Positions 27,302-36,126 of a DNA stretch of 64,000 nucleotides are shown here, piece after piece. The notes beneath the pieces were generated by a model, which worked only from the letters and a program-made list of their open reading frames with translations, was not told the origin of the DNA and searched no databases. Origin of the DNA: Henriciella pelagia (lineage in GTDB: Bacteria; Pseudomonadota; Alphaproteobacteria; Caulobacterales; Hyphomonadaceae). The number at the start of each line of letters is the position of its first letter. Within the stretch, counting starts at the first letter, position 1. The position numbers were made by a program, and so were the translations under genes. Location of the stretch: contig NZ_NCSU01000011.1 of the NCBI RefSeq assembly GCF_002088945.1, forward strand, positions 496,001 through 560,000, given 5' to 3'.

Positions 27302-27955
27302 CTAGAATGCGAAGCTCTTCTTCTTGCGGAAGCCGGGTAGCTCTGGCGGGCAGCCATCGAAAACGTCCCGGTAGGATGTCGTATTGCCAGCGCGCGTATA
27401 GACGCGGCCGCGAGCGAGGTCGCGGCCGACTGGAACGGGCACGCCGAGACGGCCGCCTTCGGCGAGCTGACTGAACCAGGCTTCGGACGCTTCTTCGACC
27501 GTTCCCGTGACGAGGATAACGTCGAACGGGCCCTGATCGGGGAGACCATCCTTGAGATTGCCCTGCACAGCAACAGCACGGTCAATGGCGAGCTTGCCGA
27601 ACCGGTCCGACATTTCGTCGACCAGCGTCTCATCATCTTCAAGCGCGATGGCTGTTTCAACGATACGGGCCAGCAGCGCTGTCTCGTATCCGGCGCCAGC
27701 GGCGATGACGAGCGCGATATCATTTGGCTGCGGGTCCAGCGCTTTCAGCATCTTTCCAAGGTCGCGCGGCGTCCAGAGCGCGCGGCCATCGCTGGTCTGG
27801 ATCTCATACTCGGCATAGGCGATGGCCTGATCGGCCTTCGGCACAAAAGCTTCGCGCGGCGTATGCAGAAAAGCAGAAACGATTTCCGGGTCCGTCACAT
27901 CATTCGGGCGGATTTGCGTATCGACCATGGTCTGGCGCAGTTTTGCGAAGTTCAT
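27302..27955 (-). CDS. Protein-L-isoaspartate O-methyltransferase family protein
   Basis: SAM-dependent methyltransferase of the PCMT family (217 residues). Visible segments are MVDTQIRPNDVTDPEIVSAF near the start, TPREAFVP, the catalytic-region equivalent GRALWTPRDLGKMLKAL, the SAM loop VIAAGAGYETALLARI near 80, and FDVILVTGTVEEASEAWFSQ with LAEGGRLGVPV. The post-I motif and acidic residues (ALEDDETLVDEM) are also present. This group sits upstream of tolC in many alphaproteobacteria and differs from canonical Pcm in the 'S/T-Q-P' region, so repair of isoaspartyl residues is likely but not proven. Start at the ATG at 27955 with GAGGAT upstream. Confidence 0.85.
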   Translation of the reverse strand: MNFAKLRQTMVDTQIRPNDVTDPEIVSAFLHTPREAFVPKADQAIAYAEYEIQTSDGRALWTPRDLGKMLKALDPQPNDIALVIAAGAGYETALLARIVETAIALEDDETLVDEMSDRFGKLAIDRAVAVQGNLKDGLPDQGPFDVILVTGTVEEASEAWFSQLAEGGRLGVPVPVGRDLARGRVYTRAGNTTSYRDVFDGCPPELPGFRKKKSFAF

Positions 27956-28103
27956 GGGGCGGCATCCTCTAATGGTTCGGACTCGTTTCCGCCCGCAATA
28001 TATGAGCCCGCCCCGACTGGCAATGTGGCCATATGTGCGAAACGCCGTTTTCAGTGATTGCATGCGCGAGGGCACGCTGCTATCAGATCGCCCTGCTCTG
28101 AAC

Positions 28104-28177
28104 GGCCCTGTGGCGGAGTGGTGACGCAGCGGATTGCAAATCCGTGTACCCCGGTTCGATTCCGGGCGGGGCCTCCA
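28104..28177 (+). tRNA. tRNA-Cys (GCA)
   Basis: A 74-nt cloverleaf: acceptor stem GGCCCTG/CGGGGCC, anticodon arm CGGA-TTGCAAA-TCCG with anticodon GCA, T arm CCCCGG-TTCGATT-CCGGG, discriminator T as in tRNA-Cys, and an encoded CCA end. Confidence 0.95.
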
Positions 28178-28229
28178 GACGCAAGCGCACCGCTTTCCCC
28201 GACCTGAAATCTTTCAAAATTCGCCTGCC

Positions 28230-30704
28230 CTATGGGCTGCAATGCCAGCAGAGTTCGTCGCTGGAATATGAACCAATCGGGCCACCGGGCGGCGTATCAG
28301 GCGCTTTTGGTGGTGTCGGTGTCTCACCCTCAAGATGCTGGCGAATCCTCGAAGACAGGCGCGCAAAATGCTGCTTCTCCCTGTCGGACCTGGCCACGCG
28401 GCGACCCGACAGCCGGTCCTCGATCCTCCGCAATTCGCCATCAACGGCGCTGGCAACCTCGCTCGACAGGCCCGGCTCTACGGCCAGACCGATCAGCGCC
28501 TCGACGTAACGGCTCTGCACGATGCGGGCGAGCGCCTGATGGCGCGCGGCGTCCGGACGCTCGAAGACTGAGTTTTCAATTTGCGTCAACATGTCGGACA
28601 GGCCGAGCGAGATGCCCCTCTGTTCATAGGCGGCGACCCGTTCGAGGCGGGCGGGCGCCAGCAAGGCATCCAGGGTCAGGTCGGCGGCGATAGTGGCCGC
28701 TGATGGCAAATCGAATACCGGCCCGGTCCGCGATGGGAACACTTCAAGCGTTTGTCCACCCCCTGCGTAGCCGACATCACCCGGCGTCAGCAGGTTGAGC
28801 ACCCTGTCAGGCAGGTCCAGCACAACCGGGTCGAGCGTGGCGAGAAGTGCGTCCAGCGCCCGCTGCTGATCGGCAACCGGAACGGGCGTCGCCGGCGATG
28901 GGTTCGCGCCCGTGACGCCGTATCCGAAGTCCAGCCCGCCGATATATTTTGCGGCCGCAGCCACCTGATAGCGGTGGTAGAGATAGATCGGCACGATGAC
29001 AGCATTGAGGTCGGACGTCGGTCGCCCTGCTGCGAGACGGTCGAGACCGAAGTCTCGCAGCGCGATCTGCCGGACCTGCATGGTTTCGTGCAGCGTCTTG
29101 ATCGCGTCGGCACCATTGTCCCAGACGGAAGCGTAGGGATGCGCGGTGTCGACAGATCGGGCATGCTCGTCCGACGTGAACCGCAAGCCAGAGCCATAAG
29201 CCTCCGCTACCATGGCATCGAGCGCGGCGTCCTCGGTCGCGGCGTCGGGAAACTCGGTATAGAGCCACTTAACCGTGAAAATATCCCAGTCACCGAGGCC
29301 CACAGCATAGGCCTGGGAGAAATCGAGGCCGCCACTGACCGGGCGCACATAAGGTGCGGGATAGTCCATGACGGAGGCGCGGTCGTTTGAGCTCGCCGCG
29401 AAATTGTGGGCGAAGCCAAGCGTATGGCCAACTTCATGCGCGGCGAGCTGCCGGATCCGAGCAAGGGAAATCTCGACCGGATCATTGGCGCTGCCCGTCC
29501 CTGTTTCGGAGACGCCGGCCAGCCCTTCGAAGATCATCCGGTCCTGCCGGACGCGCTGCGAGCCGAGAATGACGTTCGCCTTGAGGATTTCGCCGGTTCG
29601 CGGATCGGAGATCTGGCCACCATAGGACCAGCCGCGCGTCTCGCGGTGCACCCAGTTGATGATATTGTAGCGAACATCGAGCGGGTGGGCGTCGGCGGGG
29701 AGGACTTCGACCCGATAGGCATCCTCGAATCCGGCCGCTTCAAAGCCTTCGGCCCACCAGGACGCGCCGTCAATCAGGGCCTCGCGAACCTGCTTCGGGG
29801 CGCCCGGGTCGACATAGAAGACGATGGGCTTTCGTGCGGGGCTGGTGGCGGCTACCGGATCCGTCCGCTCCAGCCGGAAGCGGCGGGACAGGCGCTGCAC
29901 TACGGGCTGCGAAAGCTCGCTCGAATAGTCATAGAATCCGAAGCCGATATTTGCGGTGCGCTGGTCAAACTTGCGGGGCCGATAACCATCATCCGGCAAG
30001 CGAACAAAGGAATGATGCTGAATCAGCGTCACCGACCGCGCATCCGGCGCTGTGGCATAGGTCTGCGCATTGGGCTTTGACGTTGAAAAGGTAAGAAACG
30101 AGTCGAGTTCGATATTATCCGGGAACGCCAGTGCACTCGCCACGTCGGCGAATGAGCGCTTGTCATCCAGCGAATAGTCGCCAGCGTCCGGCCCATGCTT
30201 CAGCTGGGCGGCGATGCCGAACTGATCACGCGTGAGAAAGTCAGAAATGTCGACGAGCAAGCGGCCGTCATCATGCTCAGCCTTGATTGCCCCTGACCAG
30301 AGGAATGAGCTTGCAAAGGATTGGGCCACGGCAAGCCGCTCACGCGGATCGTCCGCACTGGCACGAAATCGCCAATTTTCCTGCTCCGCGACAATCTGCT
30401 CACCAATCTTGCGGAAGCCGAGGATGACGCCAGCGCTTGCATTGCCGCGGTCAAGGCCGATCGGATTGGAGCCGAGACCGCCCGTCAGCCCGGTCGTATA
30501 AATAAAGCGTACCGTGCGCCCGGTCTTGTCTGGCGCAGGCAGCGCCGCGTAAACGGCATTGGCGTCCGGATCGAGATAGAGATCGATGAAGCCCGGTCGA
30601 TGCTCCAGCGGATCGACGACATCAGCCCATGTCACCTCATCCTCAGCGCTTGCCGCAGGTTGCCACGCGACCAGAATGAATAAGATTGCCCACAAAACCC
30701 GCAT
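28230..30704 (-). CDS. Secreted zinc metalloprotease, DUF5117/DUF4953 type
   Basis: An 824-residue exported protein (signal peptide MRVLWAILFILVAWQPAASA). The metzincin-like zinc site HEVGHTLGFAH near residue 425 has three His plus the catalytic Glu, and a Met-turn candidate SVMDYPAPYV follows about 25 residues later. Before it, the segment RYNIINWVHRETRGWSYGGQ fits DUF5117/DUF4953 metallopeptidases. The C-terminal domain is helical, and the protein ends with CWHCSP. The family is common in bacteria that digest protein; its substrates are unknown. Ends 53 nt from the convergent tRNA-Cys. Confidence 0.85.
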   Translation of the reverse strand: MRVLWAILFILVAWQPAASAEDEVTWADVVDPLEHRPGFIDLYLDPDANAVYAALPAPDKTGRTVRFIYTTGLTGGLGSNPIGLDRGNASAGVILGFRKIGEQIVAEQENWRFRASADDPRERLAVAQSFASSFLWSGAIKAEHDDGRLLVDISDFLTRDQFGIAAQLKHGPDAGDYSLDDKRSFADVASALAFPDNIELDSFLTFSTSKPNAQTYATAPDARSVTLIQHHSFVRLPDDGYRPRKFDQRTANIGFGFYDYSSELSQPVVQRLSRRFRLERTDPVAATSPARKPIVFYVDPGAPKQVREALIDGASWWAEGFEAAGFEDAYRVEVLPADAHPLDVRYNIINWVHRETRGWSYGGQISDPRTGEILKANVILGSQRVRQDRMIFEGLAGVSETGTGSANDPVEISLARIRQLAAHEVGHTLGFAHNFAASSNDRASVMDYPAPYVRPVSGGLDFSQAYAVGLGDWDIFTVKWLYTEFPDAATEDAALDAMVAEAYGSGLRFTSDEHARSVDTAHPYASVWDNGADAIKTLHETMQVRQIALRDFGLDRLAAGRPTSDLNAVIVPIYLYHRYQVAAAAKYIGGLDFGYGVTGANPSPATPVPVADQQRALDALLATLDPVVLDLPDRVLNLLTPGDVGYAGGGQTLEVFPSRTGPVFDLPSAATIAADLTLDALLAPARLERVAAYEQRGISLGLSDMLTQIENSVFERPDAARHQALARIVQSRYVEALIGLAVEPGLSSEVASAVDGELRRIEDRLSGRRVARSDREKQHFARLSSRIRQHLEGETPTPPKAPDTPPGGPIGSYSSDELCWHCSP

Positions 30705-31064
30705 GGCTCACCCCGTCATCAGAAACAGCACGACTTAGAACGGACACCGCACAATCACGCAAGTCAGGCAACGCCCTGCAATGGATCGGCCTTGCCGGGC
30801 AAAACGGGCAAAGGTGTGCCGAAACACGACGGCGGTCGCACAAATAACCGTGTCAGACCACGGATTTCAACCAGACCGAACAATTTAACTCTCGCTTAGG
30901 TTTTGTATTGCGACCACTACGATAAATCATTTCTCGATATTTTTCAAAACTTTAGAAATTGAAGCTTTTCTGTCAGGCGGTTGTCAACCAGCGCCCGATT
31001 CCCTTCTGGCACGAATGCTGCGCTCCAGCGCCGTGCAACGTAGAAAACGTTCAAGGGGATAAAA
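30705..31064. other. Divergent intergenic region between the metalloprotease and the srfB module
   Basis: 360 nt without a convincing gene. The part around 30880-30990 is notably AT-rich and likely holds promoters for both sides. A near-CtrA motif TTAACTCTCGCTTAG (TTAA-N7-TTAG) occurs at 30885-30899. Two adjacent 9-mers, CGGGCAAAA and CGGGCAAAG, form a short tandem repeat at 30796-30813. I see no terminator hairpin. Confidence 0.5.
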
Positions 31065-31799
31065 ATGTGGAATAACGTGCAGCTGAATGCGCAGGTAAAC
31101 CTTATGAATTGTCCGGTCTTACCGGATGCGCCGCCCAAACCCGTCGCCGATGTCATCGCTTTGAAAGCCAATCCAGGCAAAGTCCTCGCCGACGCCATCA
31201 ATGACTATCTATACCGACACGAAGACCCGGCGAGGCGCGGCGACGCCGTCGTCGAAATGAGCTTCCTGCTGCGCCAGGCGTTGTCGGTCGATCCGGACAG
31301 AATGAATACGCTTCCTGTCCAGCTTGGTCACGATTACAAGACCGCGCGCAGCTATCTCATTTCCGAGACTATCCGCTGGGTCCAGAGCGACCGCCTCGAA
31401 GCGCTGTTCTCAGCCGTCGGACTATCTCGCGCCGACGCCCAGACCGTCCGGGAAATCCTGCCGACGGCCATCAACCTCGAATGTCTCGCCGTCTGGCTGT
31501 GCGAGGAATTCGGTCACCTTCGCGCCATTCGCCATGCCACGCACGCTCGCCGATATGTGGCAACACGCATGACAACCGATATCCATGGCGGCCCGAGACC
31601 CAATACGACAGGAGAACGCTCGTGCGGCGAACGCCTGCAATCGGTGTTCGACCACTGGGCCAACCCACTCTGCGAGGTCGAAACCTCCCTGCACTATCAG
31701 AAGGTAATCGCCCCGCTCACAGACCAGCTGATCGCCCTGGGCGGGGCGCAGAACGACACTGACGGCGATCCCGTCGCGGCCAACTCCAATGAGGTCTGA
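31065..31799 (+). CDS. Hypothetical protein coupled to srfB
   Basis: A 244-residue soluble protein without signal peptide, membrane helix or motif that I recognise. AGGGGAT precedes the ATG at 31065. It is mostly helical in character, for example DAVVEMSFLLRQALSV and AINLECLAVWLCEEFGHLRA, with a His/Arg-rich stretch (RAIRHATHARRYVATRM). Five cysteines are scattered (positions in NCPV, LECL, WLCEE, RSCGE, PLCEV). It ends 4 nt before the srfB start and therefore is probably co-translated with it. By position it might play the role of an SrfB partner protein, but I cannot see similarity to SrfA or SrfC by eye. Confidence 0.7.
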   Translation: MWNNVQLNAQVNLMNCPVLPDAPPKPVADVIALKANPGKVLADAINDYLYRHEDPARRGDAVVEMSFLLRQALSVDPDRMNTLPVQLGHDYKTARSYLISETIRWVQSDRLEALFSAVGLSRADAQTVREILPTAINLECLAVWLCEEFGHLRAIRHATHARRYVATRMTTDIHGGPRPNTTGERSCGERLQSVFDHWANPLCEVETSLHYQKVIAPLTDQLIALGGAQNDTDGDPVAANSNEV

Positions 31800-31803
31800 C
31801 GCC

Positions 31804-34530
31804 ATGAAAAAGACGATCAAGGTTTTCCCCAATAGCGGTCACCAGCTGCTGTTCTTCCCGCAGAGCGACCAGAATGCCGACCTGAAGGATCAGGGCGAAT
31901 GGCGCACCCCGATGGACAAGACCTGGCTGAAGGGCCGGATCGGCTCCAAACCGATTGTTGTCGACGGCGGTGATCCGGCTGAAGTCCAGGGTTTCTGGGT
32001 TGCGGTGGATGTAAATGTCGGCGGTCCAGACCGAGGCTATGAGGTCCCGCGCTCGGAGGCAGACACACTGCAAAAGTCCAGGACTGCCGGACGGATTATC
32101 GATGATAAGGACGGGCCAGCAATAAAGGCGGGTTGTCACAATCCATACATTTCATCGACCGCTGATGACCTGCCGCGCGAAATCAAATTGAATCTGAACA
32201 AGGAATTCGCCCTTCCGCCGTCTTTTGATGAAATGGAGCTGGAAATCTCCTTTGCGGAGGAAGCCGGCGCACCAATACCGGTGAACCTGATCGTCGATTT
32301 CGGCAATTCGAGAACGGTTGTCCTCGGTCTCGAGCAGACCGACGCAGGCGGCAGCCTCTCCTCCGTCTGCAAGCCAATCCTTTTCCCGAAAGCCGGGTTT
32401 GAGGCTTCGGCCGCCAATGATGAAGACACAAAGATCCAGCAAGCTGTACCGGAGAGTTGGTTCGTGCTGATGGAGAATCTGTTCAGGTCCGAACCAACCC
32501 ATCGGCTGAGCGCTGGATTCAAGCCGAGCTTCCGGAAACCGACCCTGCTCGACCGAATCCTGAATCGCGGGCGCCGACTTCGTACCGATACCGTCACCAT
32601 CGCGCCGCATATCTTCACGCAGGTCTCCCCGGCCGTCATGGGACTGGCCGCCCAAGAGGCCCTAGCCGATCTTGACACTGAGGCCGGCGGCCTGTCCTTC
32701 CTGTCGTCACCCAAACGCTATGTCTGGGATGACGCACCGCTCGGCGAAAAGGGACACACCCACTGGACGATGCAACGCCAGCCCTGGCGCGACAGCAGTC
32801 ATGACGCCCAGAAGCTGGTTCCGCTGAAAGGCGACATCTTCCGGTTCATGCCGAACGCCGATGCGGACTGGTCACTCGAGAACTGGAGCGAATTCACGCA
32901 GTCTGATCAGGTCATGCGCCCGGATCAGTCACGGGCTGACAGCATGATCTGGGTCGCGCTCTCGATTCTCGAACAGGCGGACCGCCAGATCCAGTCGGAA
33001 GCCTGGCGCAAAGGCAACAAGCCGTATCTGCGGCGCGTGCTTGGAGACGTTATCCTGACCTATCCGGCCGGCTGGACGCAGGACGAGGTCAATCGATATC
33101 GCACCAAATGGGAGCGCGCGCGCGACATCTTCATTCTCAGCCGCCGCGCCGTGAGCGATGGCCCCATTCCGGAAGTTCGCCTGCCGATTGATGAAGCCGT
33201 CGCTTCGCAGCTCGCCATTGTCTACGCCGAGATCCATCATATGCGCGACTATGGTGAGAACTGGATCGAGCTTTATGGGCGTGGAAGAGGCGAAGATGCC
33301 CGCATTCGCGTGATGACGATTGATATCGGTGGCGGCACGACTGACACGTCTGTCGTGGAATACCAGGACTCGTTGCCGGGCGCCGGCATGGACATAATGA
33401 GCCGGCTGGTCTTCAAGGATTCCTCAACCCATGCAGGTGACCGCCTGGTCAAGGACGTCATCGAGCAGGCCCTGCTTCCGCTCATTGGCGCAGACTTTCA
33501 TAAGACCGTCGAAACGCGCGAAATTTTCGAGGAAGTCTTTTTCAAAAGCGCCAGGATCGACAGCGAGCGGGCACAGTGGTCCGTGATCACGCGCACGGTG
33601 TTTGTTCCCATCGCACAGCGCTGGCTGAAAGAAATGGCGACCAGCACCGATGCAGACCTTGTGATTACACCTGCATCCGCGGGTGCATCGCCTGCGCAGA
33701 TTGAACGGATGAATGCGATCCTGCGGGCTGCGGGTCTGGTAGGCGAGTTTCTGGCACCGGATACCGCACTGAAGCTGGAGCGCAGCGGTCTCGATGCGAT
33801 CATCCAGAAATGGTTCAGCGAACTTGCAAAAGTCCACGGCGAGATTGCCGGCCTGTTTGACTGTGACGTCGTGATCCTGACGGGCAAGCCTTCGGAGCTG
33901 CCAGCTGTTCGCCGCCTGCTTGAGCGGCATGTGCCGGTCACCACGGACCGAATCATTTCCGCGAAGGACTATTTTGCCGGTGACTGGCTGCCCATGTCGA
34001 AGACGGGCTATATTGATGACGCCAAGCTGGTTACGGCGCTCGGCTCTGCCGCGCTCAACAGTATGCAGAGCGGTGTGCTGTCGGGCTGGAATATCCGTAC
34101 CGAAGCCGATCCCGACTATCGCCGCGAGAACCATTGGGGGCGCATTGCAGGTTCTCTCAAGCCATTTGCCGAGAGCGACATCCTTCTGCCTGCAGGTGAG
34201 ATGACAGCGAGCGCAAGCCTCCTGACGGGAAGTGTGATCGGACGGGCACGATTCCTGAATCACGTGCTGCCGGAGCAGGTATACAAACTCCAGCATGTCA
34301 GCGGCCGACAAATGCTCGTCGACGTCAAGCTTCGCCGCGTGGTCGCAAAGCCCGGCAAGGAAGACACGCACAGCATGACGGGCGAAAGCCTCGTGCTCGT
34401 GAAAGCCCGCGATGCACATACCAGGAAAGCCATTCCCCTGTCTGAATTGCGCCTGCAACTTTGCACCCTTCCGCAGTCGGAAGACTATTGGCAGGAATCC
34501 GGACGATTCGAGGTACGCTGGGCAAGCTAG
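31804..34530 (+). CDS. srfB: SrfB-type actin/Hsp70-fold ATPase (virulence factor SrfB family)
   Basis: A 908-residue protein with the ATPase signature of the actin/Hsp70 superfamily. Phosphate 1 loop: NLIVDFGNSRTVVLGL near residue 160. Phosphate 2 loop: VMTIDIGGGTTDTSVVEY near residue 503. Adenosine loop: VVILTGKPSELPAVRRLL near residue 690. The segment ISAKDYFAGDWLPMSKTGYI following the last loop is characteristic of the SrfB family, first named in Salmonella as SsrB-regulated factor. Biochemical role unknown. Start at the ATG at 31804, preceded by GAGGT; an ATG at 31789 adds five residues. Usual srfA and srfC companions are absent; the only partner is the upstream unknown gene. Confidence 0.82.
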   Translation: MKKTIKVFPNSGHQLLFFPQSDQNADLKDQGEWRTPMDKTWLKGRIGSKPIVVDGGDPAEVQGFWVAVDVNVGGPDRGYEVPRSEADTLQKSRTAGRIIDDKDGPAIKAGCHNPYISSTADDLPREIKLNLNKEFALPPSFDEMELEISFAEEAGAPIPVNLIVDFGNSRTVVLGLEQTDAGGSLSSVCKPILFPKAGFEASAANDEDTKIQQAVPESWFVLMENLFRSEPTHRLSAGFKPSFRKPTLLDRILNRGRRLRTDTVTIAPHIFTQVSPAVMGLAAQEALADLDTEAGGLSFLSSPKRYVWDDAPLGEKGHTHWTMQRQPWRDSSHDAQKLVPLKGDIFRFMPNADADWSLENWSEFTQSDQVMRPDQSRADSMIWVALSILEQADRQIQSEAWRKGNKPYLRRVLGDVILTYPAGWTQDEVNRYRTKWERARDIFILSRRAVSDGPIPEVRLPIDEAVASQLAIVYAEIHHMRDYGENWIELYGRGRGEDARIRVMTIDIGGGTTDTSVVEYQDSLPGAGMDIMSRLVFKDSSTHAGDRLVKDVIEQALLPLIGADFHKTVETREIFEEVFFKSARIDSERAQWSVITRTVFVPIAQRWLKEMATSTDADLVITPASAGASPAQIERMNAILRAAGLVGEFLAPDTALKLERSGLDAIIQKWFSELAKVHGEIAGLFDCDVVILTGKPSELPAVRRLLERHVPVTTDRIISAKDYFAGDWLPMSKTGYIDDAKLVTALGSAALNSMQSGVLSGWNIRTEADPDYRRENHWGRIAGSLKPFAESDILLPAGEMTASASLLTGSVIGRARFLNHVLPEQVYKLQHVSGRQMLVDVKLRRVVAKPGKEDTHSMTGESLVLVKARDAHTRKAIPLSELRLQLCTLPQSEDYWQESGRFEVRWAS

Positions 34531-34598
34531 GGCGCTCTTTCACGTCTGCAGCTGCGCAGCCAAATGTTGACGGGTGCTATCAAGCTTCGCGGCATCCG

Positions 34599-34614
34599 TT
34601 TACGCCGCATTAAC
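34599..34614 (+). promoter_or_regulatory. CtrA-like box upstream of an orphan terminator
   Basis: TTTACGCCGCATTAAC has TTAA-N7-TTAAC spacing with one changed base in the first half (TTTA). It lies 60 nt before the hairpin of a strong terminator and 68 nt after the srfB stop. Confidence 0.3.
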
Positions 34615-34673
34615 CAATCCGCGAGATACCTACACTCGTCTTCTTTGGAGACACCCACCATCACCCAACGCCT

Positions 34674-34704
34674 CGGCGGGAGCATGTCTCCCGCCGTTTT
34701 TTTT
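34674..34704 (+). terminator. Strong rho-independent terminator after srfB
   Basis: A perfect 9-bp stem CGGCGGGAG/CTCCCGCCG with a 5-nt loop is followed by eight T. It lies 144 nt beyond the srfB stop, further than usual, and directly ahead of tRNA-Asn. It may end the srfB transcript or a separate short RNA starting near 34630. Confidence 0.85.
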
Positions 34705-34770
34705 AGACTTGCTGCAAGAGGGCGTTTGACACGCGGCGCTGCTTTGGTATTGGAGCCGTCTCGCAAGTGA

Positions 34771-34846
34771 TCCGCGATAGCTCAGTTGGTAGAGCAGGCG
34801 ACTGTTAATCGCCCGGTCGTAGGTTCGAGTCCTACTCGCGGAGCCA
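34771..34846 (+). tRNA. tRNA-Asn (GTT)
   Basis: A 76-nt cloverleaf: acceptor TCCGCGA/TCGCGGA, D arm with AGCTCAGTTGGTAGAGC, anticodon arm GGCGA-CTGTTAA-TCGCC with anticodon GTT, T arm GTAGG-TTCGAGT-CCTAC, discriminator G and encoded CCA. Confidence 0.96.
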
Positions 34847-34873
34847 CTTTCCCTTCCCTGGAAATGAAGATGC

Positions 34874-35371
34874 CTAAGGCTGGCAGGCCCGCACGCCGAG
34901 GACCGGTATGACGGTGGTCCAGCGCTCGCCTGTGGTGATGGTCAGCCGGCCCGACTGGACGCGCTGTCCGCCATTGAGCTCGTCGCCCGGAACGATGCTG
35001 ACCAGGACTTGCTCACCTGCCGGACCGACGAATCCCTGGTCGGTAAGAAACTGGCCGAAAATTTCCCCGGTATTGCGGGTCTGGCTCACGGTTACAGTCT
35101 GCGCCCCGATCTTCATGGTTGCGGATCCTGACTGGGCCTTCTGGAAGAAGATGAGCTGACTCGCGTCCGTCTTGTTCCAGAGGAAGAGCCCGCATTCCTT
35201 AGAAAGCAATTGCTGCGGTCCAAGCCCGCCTGTCGGCACAACATTCCTGGCCGGGAGCAGTGTGGATGGATCGACCTGAACCGGAGCGGCCTCGCCTGGC
35301 TTCTCACCGCCGGACGAACAGGCACCAAGCGCGACAACGCCAGCGATCAATACACTCTGCGCGAACTTCAT
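34874..35371 (-). CDS. Lipoprotein at the end of the gsp operon (possible T2SS accessory or pilotin)
   Basis: A 165-residue lipoprotein: signal MKFAQSVLIAGVVALGAC with lipobox LGAC, then a Gly/Pro/Glu-rich linker and a compact domain from about residue 50. The domain contains two cysteines (SKECGLFLW and GVRACQP at the very end), which may form a disulfide, and strand-like segments (ATMKIGAQTVTVSQT, RWTTVIPVLGV). Its ATG overlaps the gspN stop by 4 nt (ATGA), so it is translated with the secretion genes. I do not recognise the family. A pilotin (GspS-like) or other outer-membrane partner of the secretin is possible by position, not by similarity. Confidence 0.75.
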   Translation of the reverse strand: MKFAQSVLIAGVVALGACSSGGEKPGEAAPVQVDPSTLLPARNVVPTGGLGPQQLLSKECGLFLWNKTDASQLIFFQKAQSGSATMKIGAQTVTVSQTRNTGEIFGQFLTDQGFVGPAGEQVLVSIVPGDELNGGQRVQSGRLTITTGERWTTVIPVLGVRACQP

Positions 35372-36126
35372 TGCTCGCCCCCTCCGCCTGGTTCAGTCAC
35401 TTGCTGATAGGTCCATTCATCAGCGGATCGCGTAAACCCACCGCGCGCAAGCAGCGCTTCGATATCGTCACTGGTCGTGCGGGCCCGGACATCGATCCGC
35501 GAGCCACCAGAAAGATCTGCGACGGCCTTGAAGTCGAGTATGTCGCCTTCTTCGCTCTCACCGGCCATTTCGATGTTGAAGGCGCCGTCGCTGCAGGTAA
35601 CTGTGCCTGTCAGATCTGAGAAATCCCGCCCGAACTGCTGCGCCGCTCGGCTGAGCGTATCCGTCCTGATATTGCCCGATGCGTCAAGACAGGCCCCGTC
35701 GACGATCTCCACGCTGCCACCGTTGAGCCGGAGGATACCGCCCAAGGAGCGGATGTCGGGGGTTAGGGTTTCCAGCGCTGCAATATTCTGTTCGACCCGA
35801 AGGTCGCTTGCCGAGATGTCGTTTGATCCTCTGACGGTCACGACACCAGCACCGCGTCCCCCTGCCCCGCCCCACTGGACTTCGAGGGTCGGCGAAAGGT
35901 TCAGGAGCGATGCTGGTCGCAAGGACAGGTCGACGTCACCGACCGGTTGTCCGTTGAGATAGACGCCGGACATCCGGCCCTTCCAGATCGTGCCTTCTGA
36001 CTGGGTCCATTCAATACCCATATCATTCAGCGGCAGGCGGGTCAGAACCATACCGAGAGGAATACGGCTGGCCGCGAACCAGACAAGCGCCACGATCAGC
36101 GTCAGGACAAGCAGGAAACGGATCAA
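35368..36126 (-). CDS. gspN: Type II secretion system protein N
   Basis: Inner-membrane T2SS component of poorly known function. The 252-residue protein has one N-terminal membrane helix (FLLVLTLIVALVWFAAS) and a periplasmic beta-rich domain. That domain carries the GspN pattern GMVLTRLPLNDMGIEWTQSE, GTIWKGRMSGVYLNGQPVGD and VDLSLRPASLLNLSPTLEVQ. Two cysteines (GACLDASG, VTCSDGAF) probably pair. The start is TTG at 36126, overlapping the gspM TGA as TTGA, with GGAGGTG upstream. Confidence 0.88.
   Translation of the reverse strand: MIRFLLVLTLIVALVWFAASRIPLGMVLTRLPLNDMGIEWTQSEGTIWKGRMSGVYLNGQPVGDVDLSLRPASLLNLSPTLEVQWGGAGGRGAGVVTVRGSNDISASDLRVEQNIAALETLTPDIRSLGGILRLNGGSVEIVDGACLDASGNIRTDTLSRAAQQFGRDFSDLTGTVTCSDGAFNIEMAGESEEGDILDFKAVADLSGGSRIDVRARTTSDDIEALLARGGFTRSADEWTYQQVTEPGGGGEQ

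Noticed and set aside
30796-30813. Tandem 9-mer CGGGCAAAA/CGGGCAAAG as a repeat element
   Set aside because: Only two short units; can be chance.
34564-34770. 68-codon plus-strand frame between srfB and tRNA-Asn
   Set aside because: It runs through the terminator hairpin and its T tract, and has no ribosome site; not a gene.
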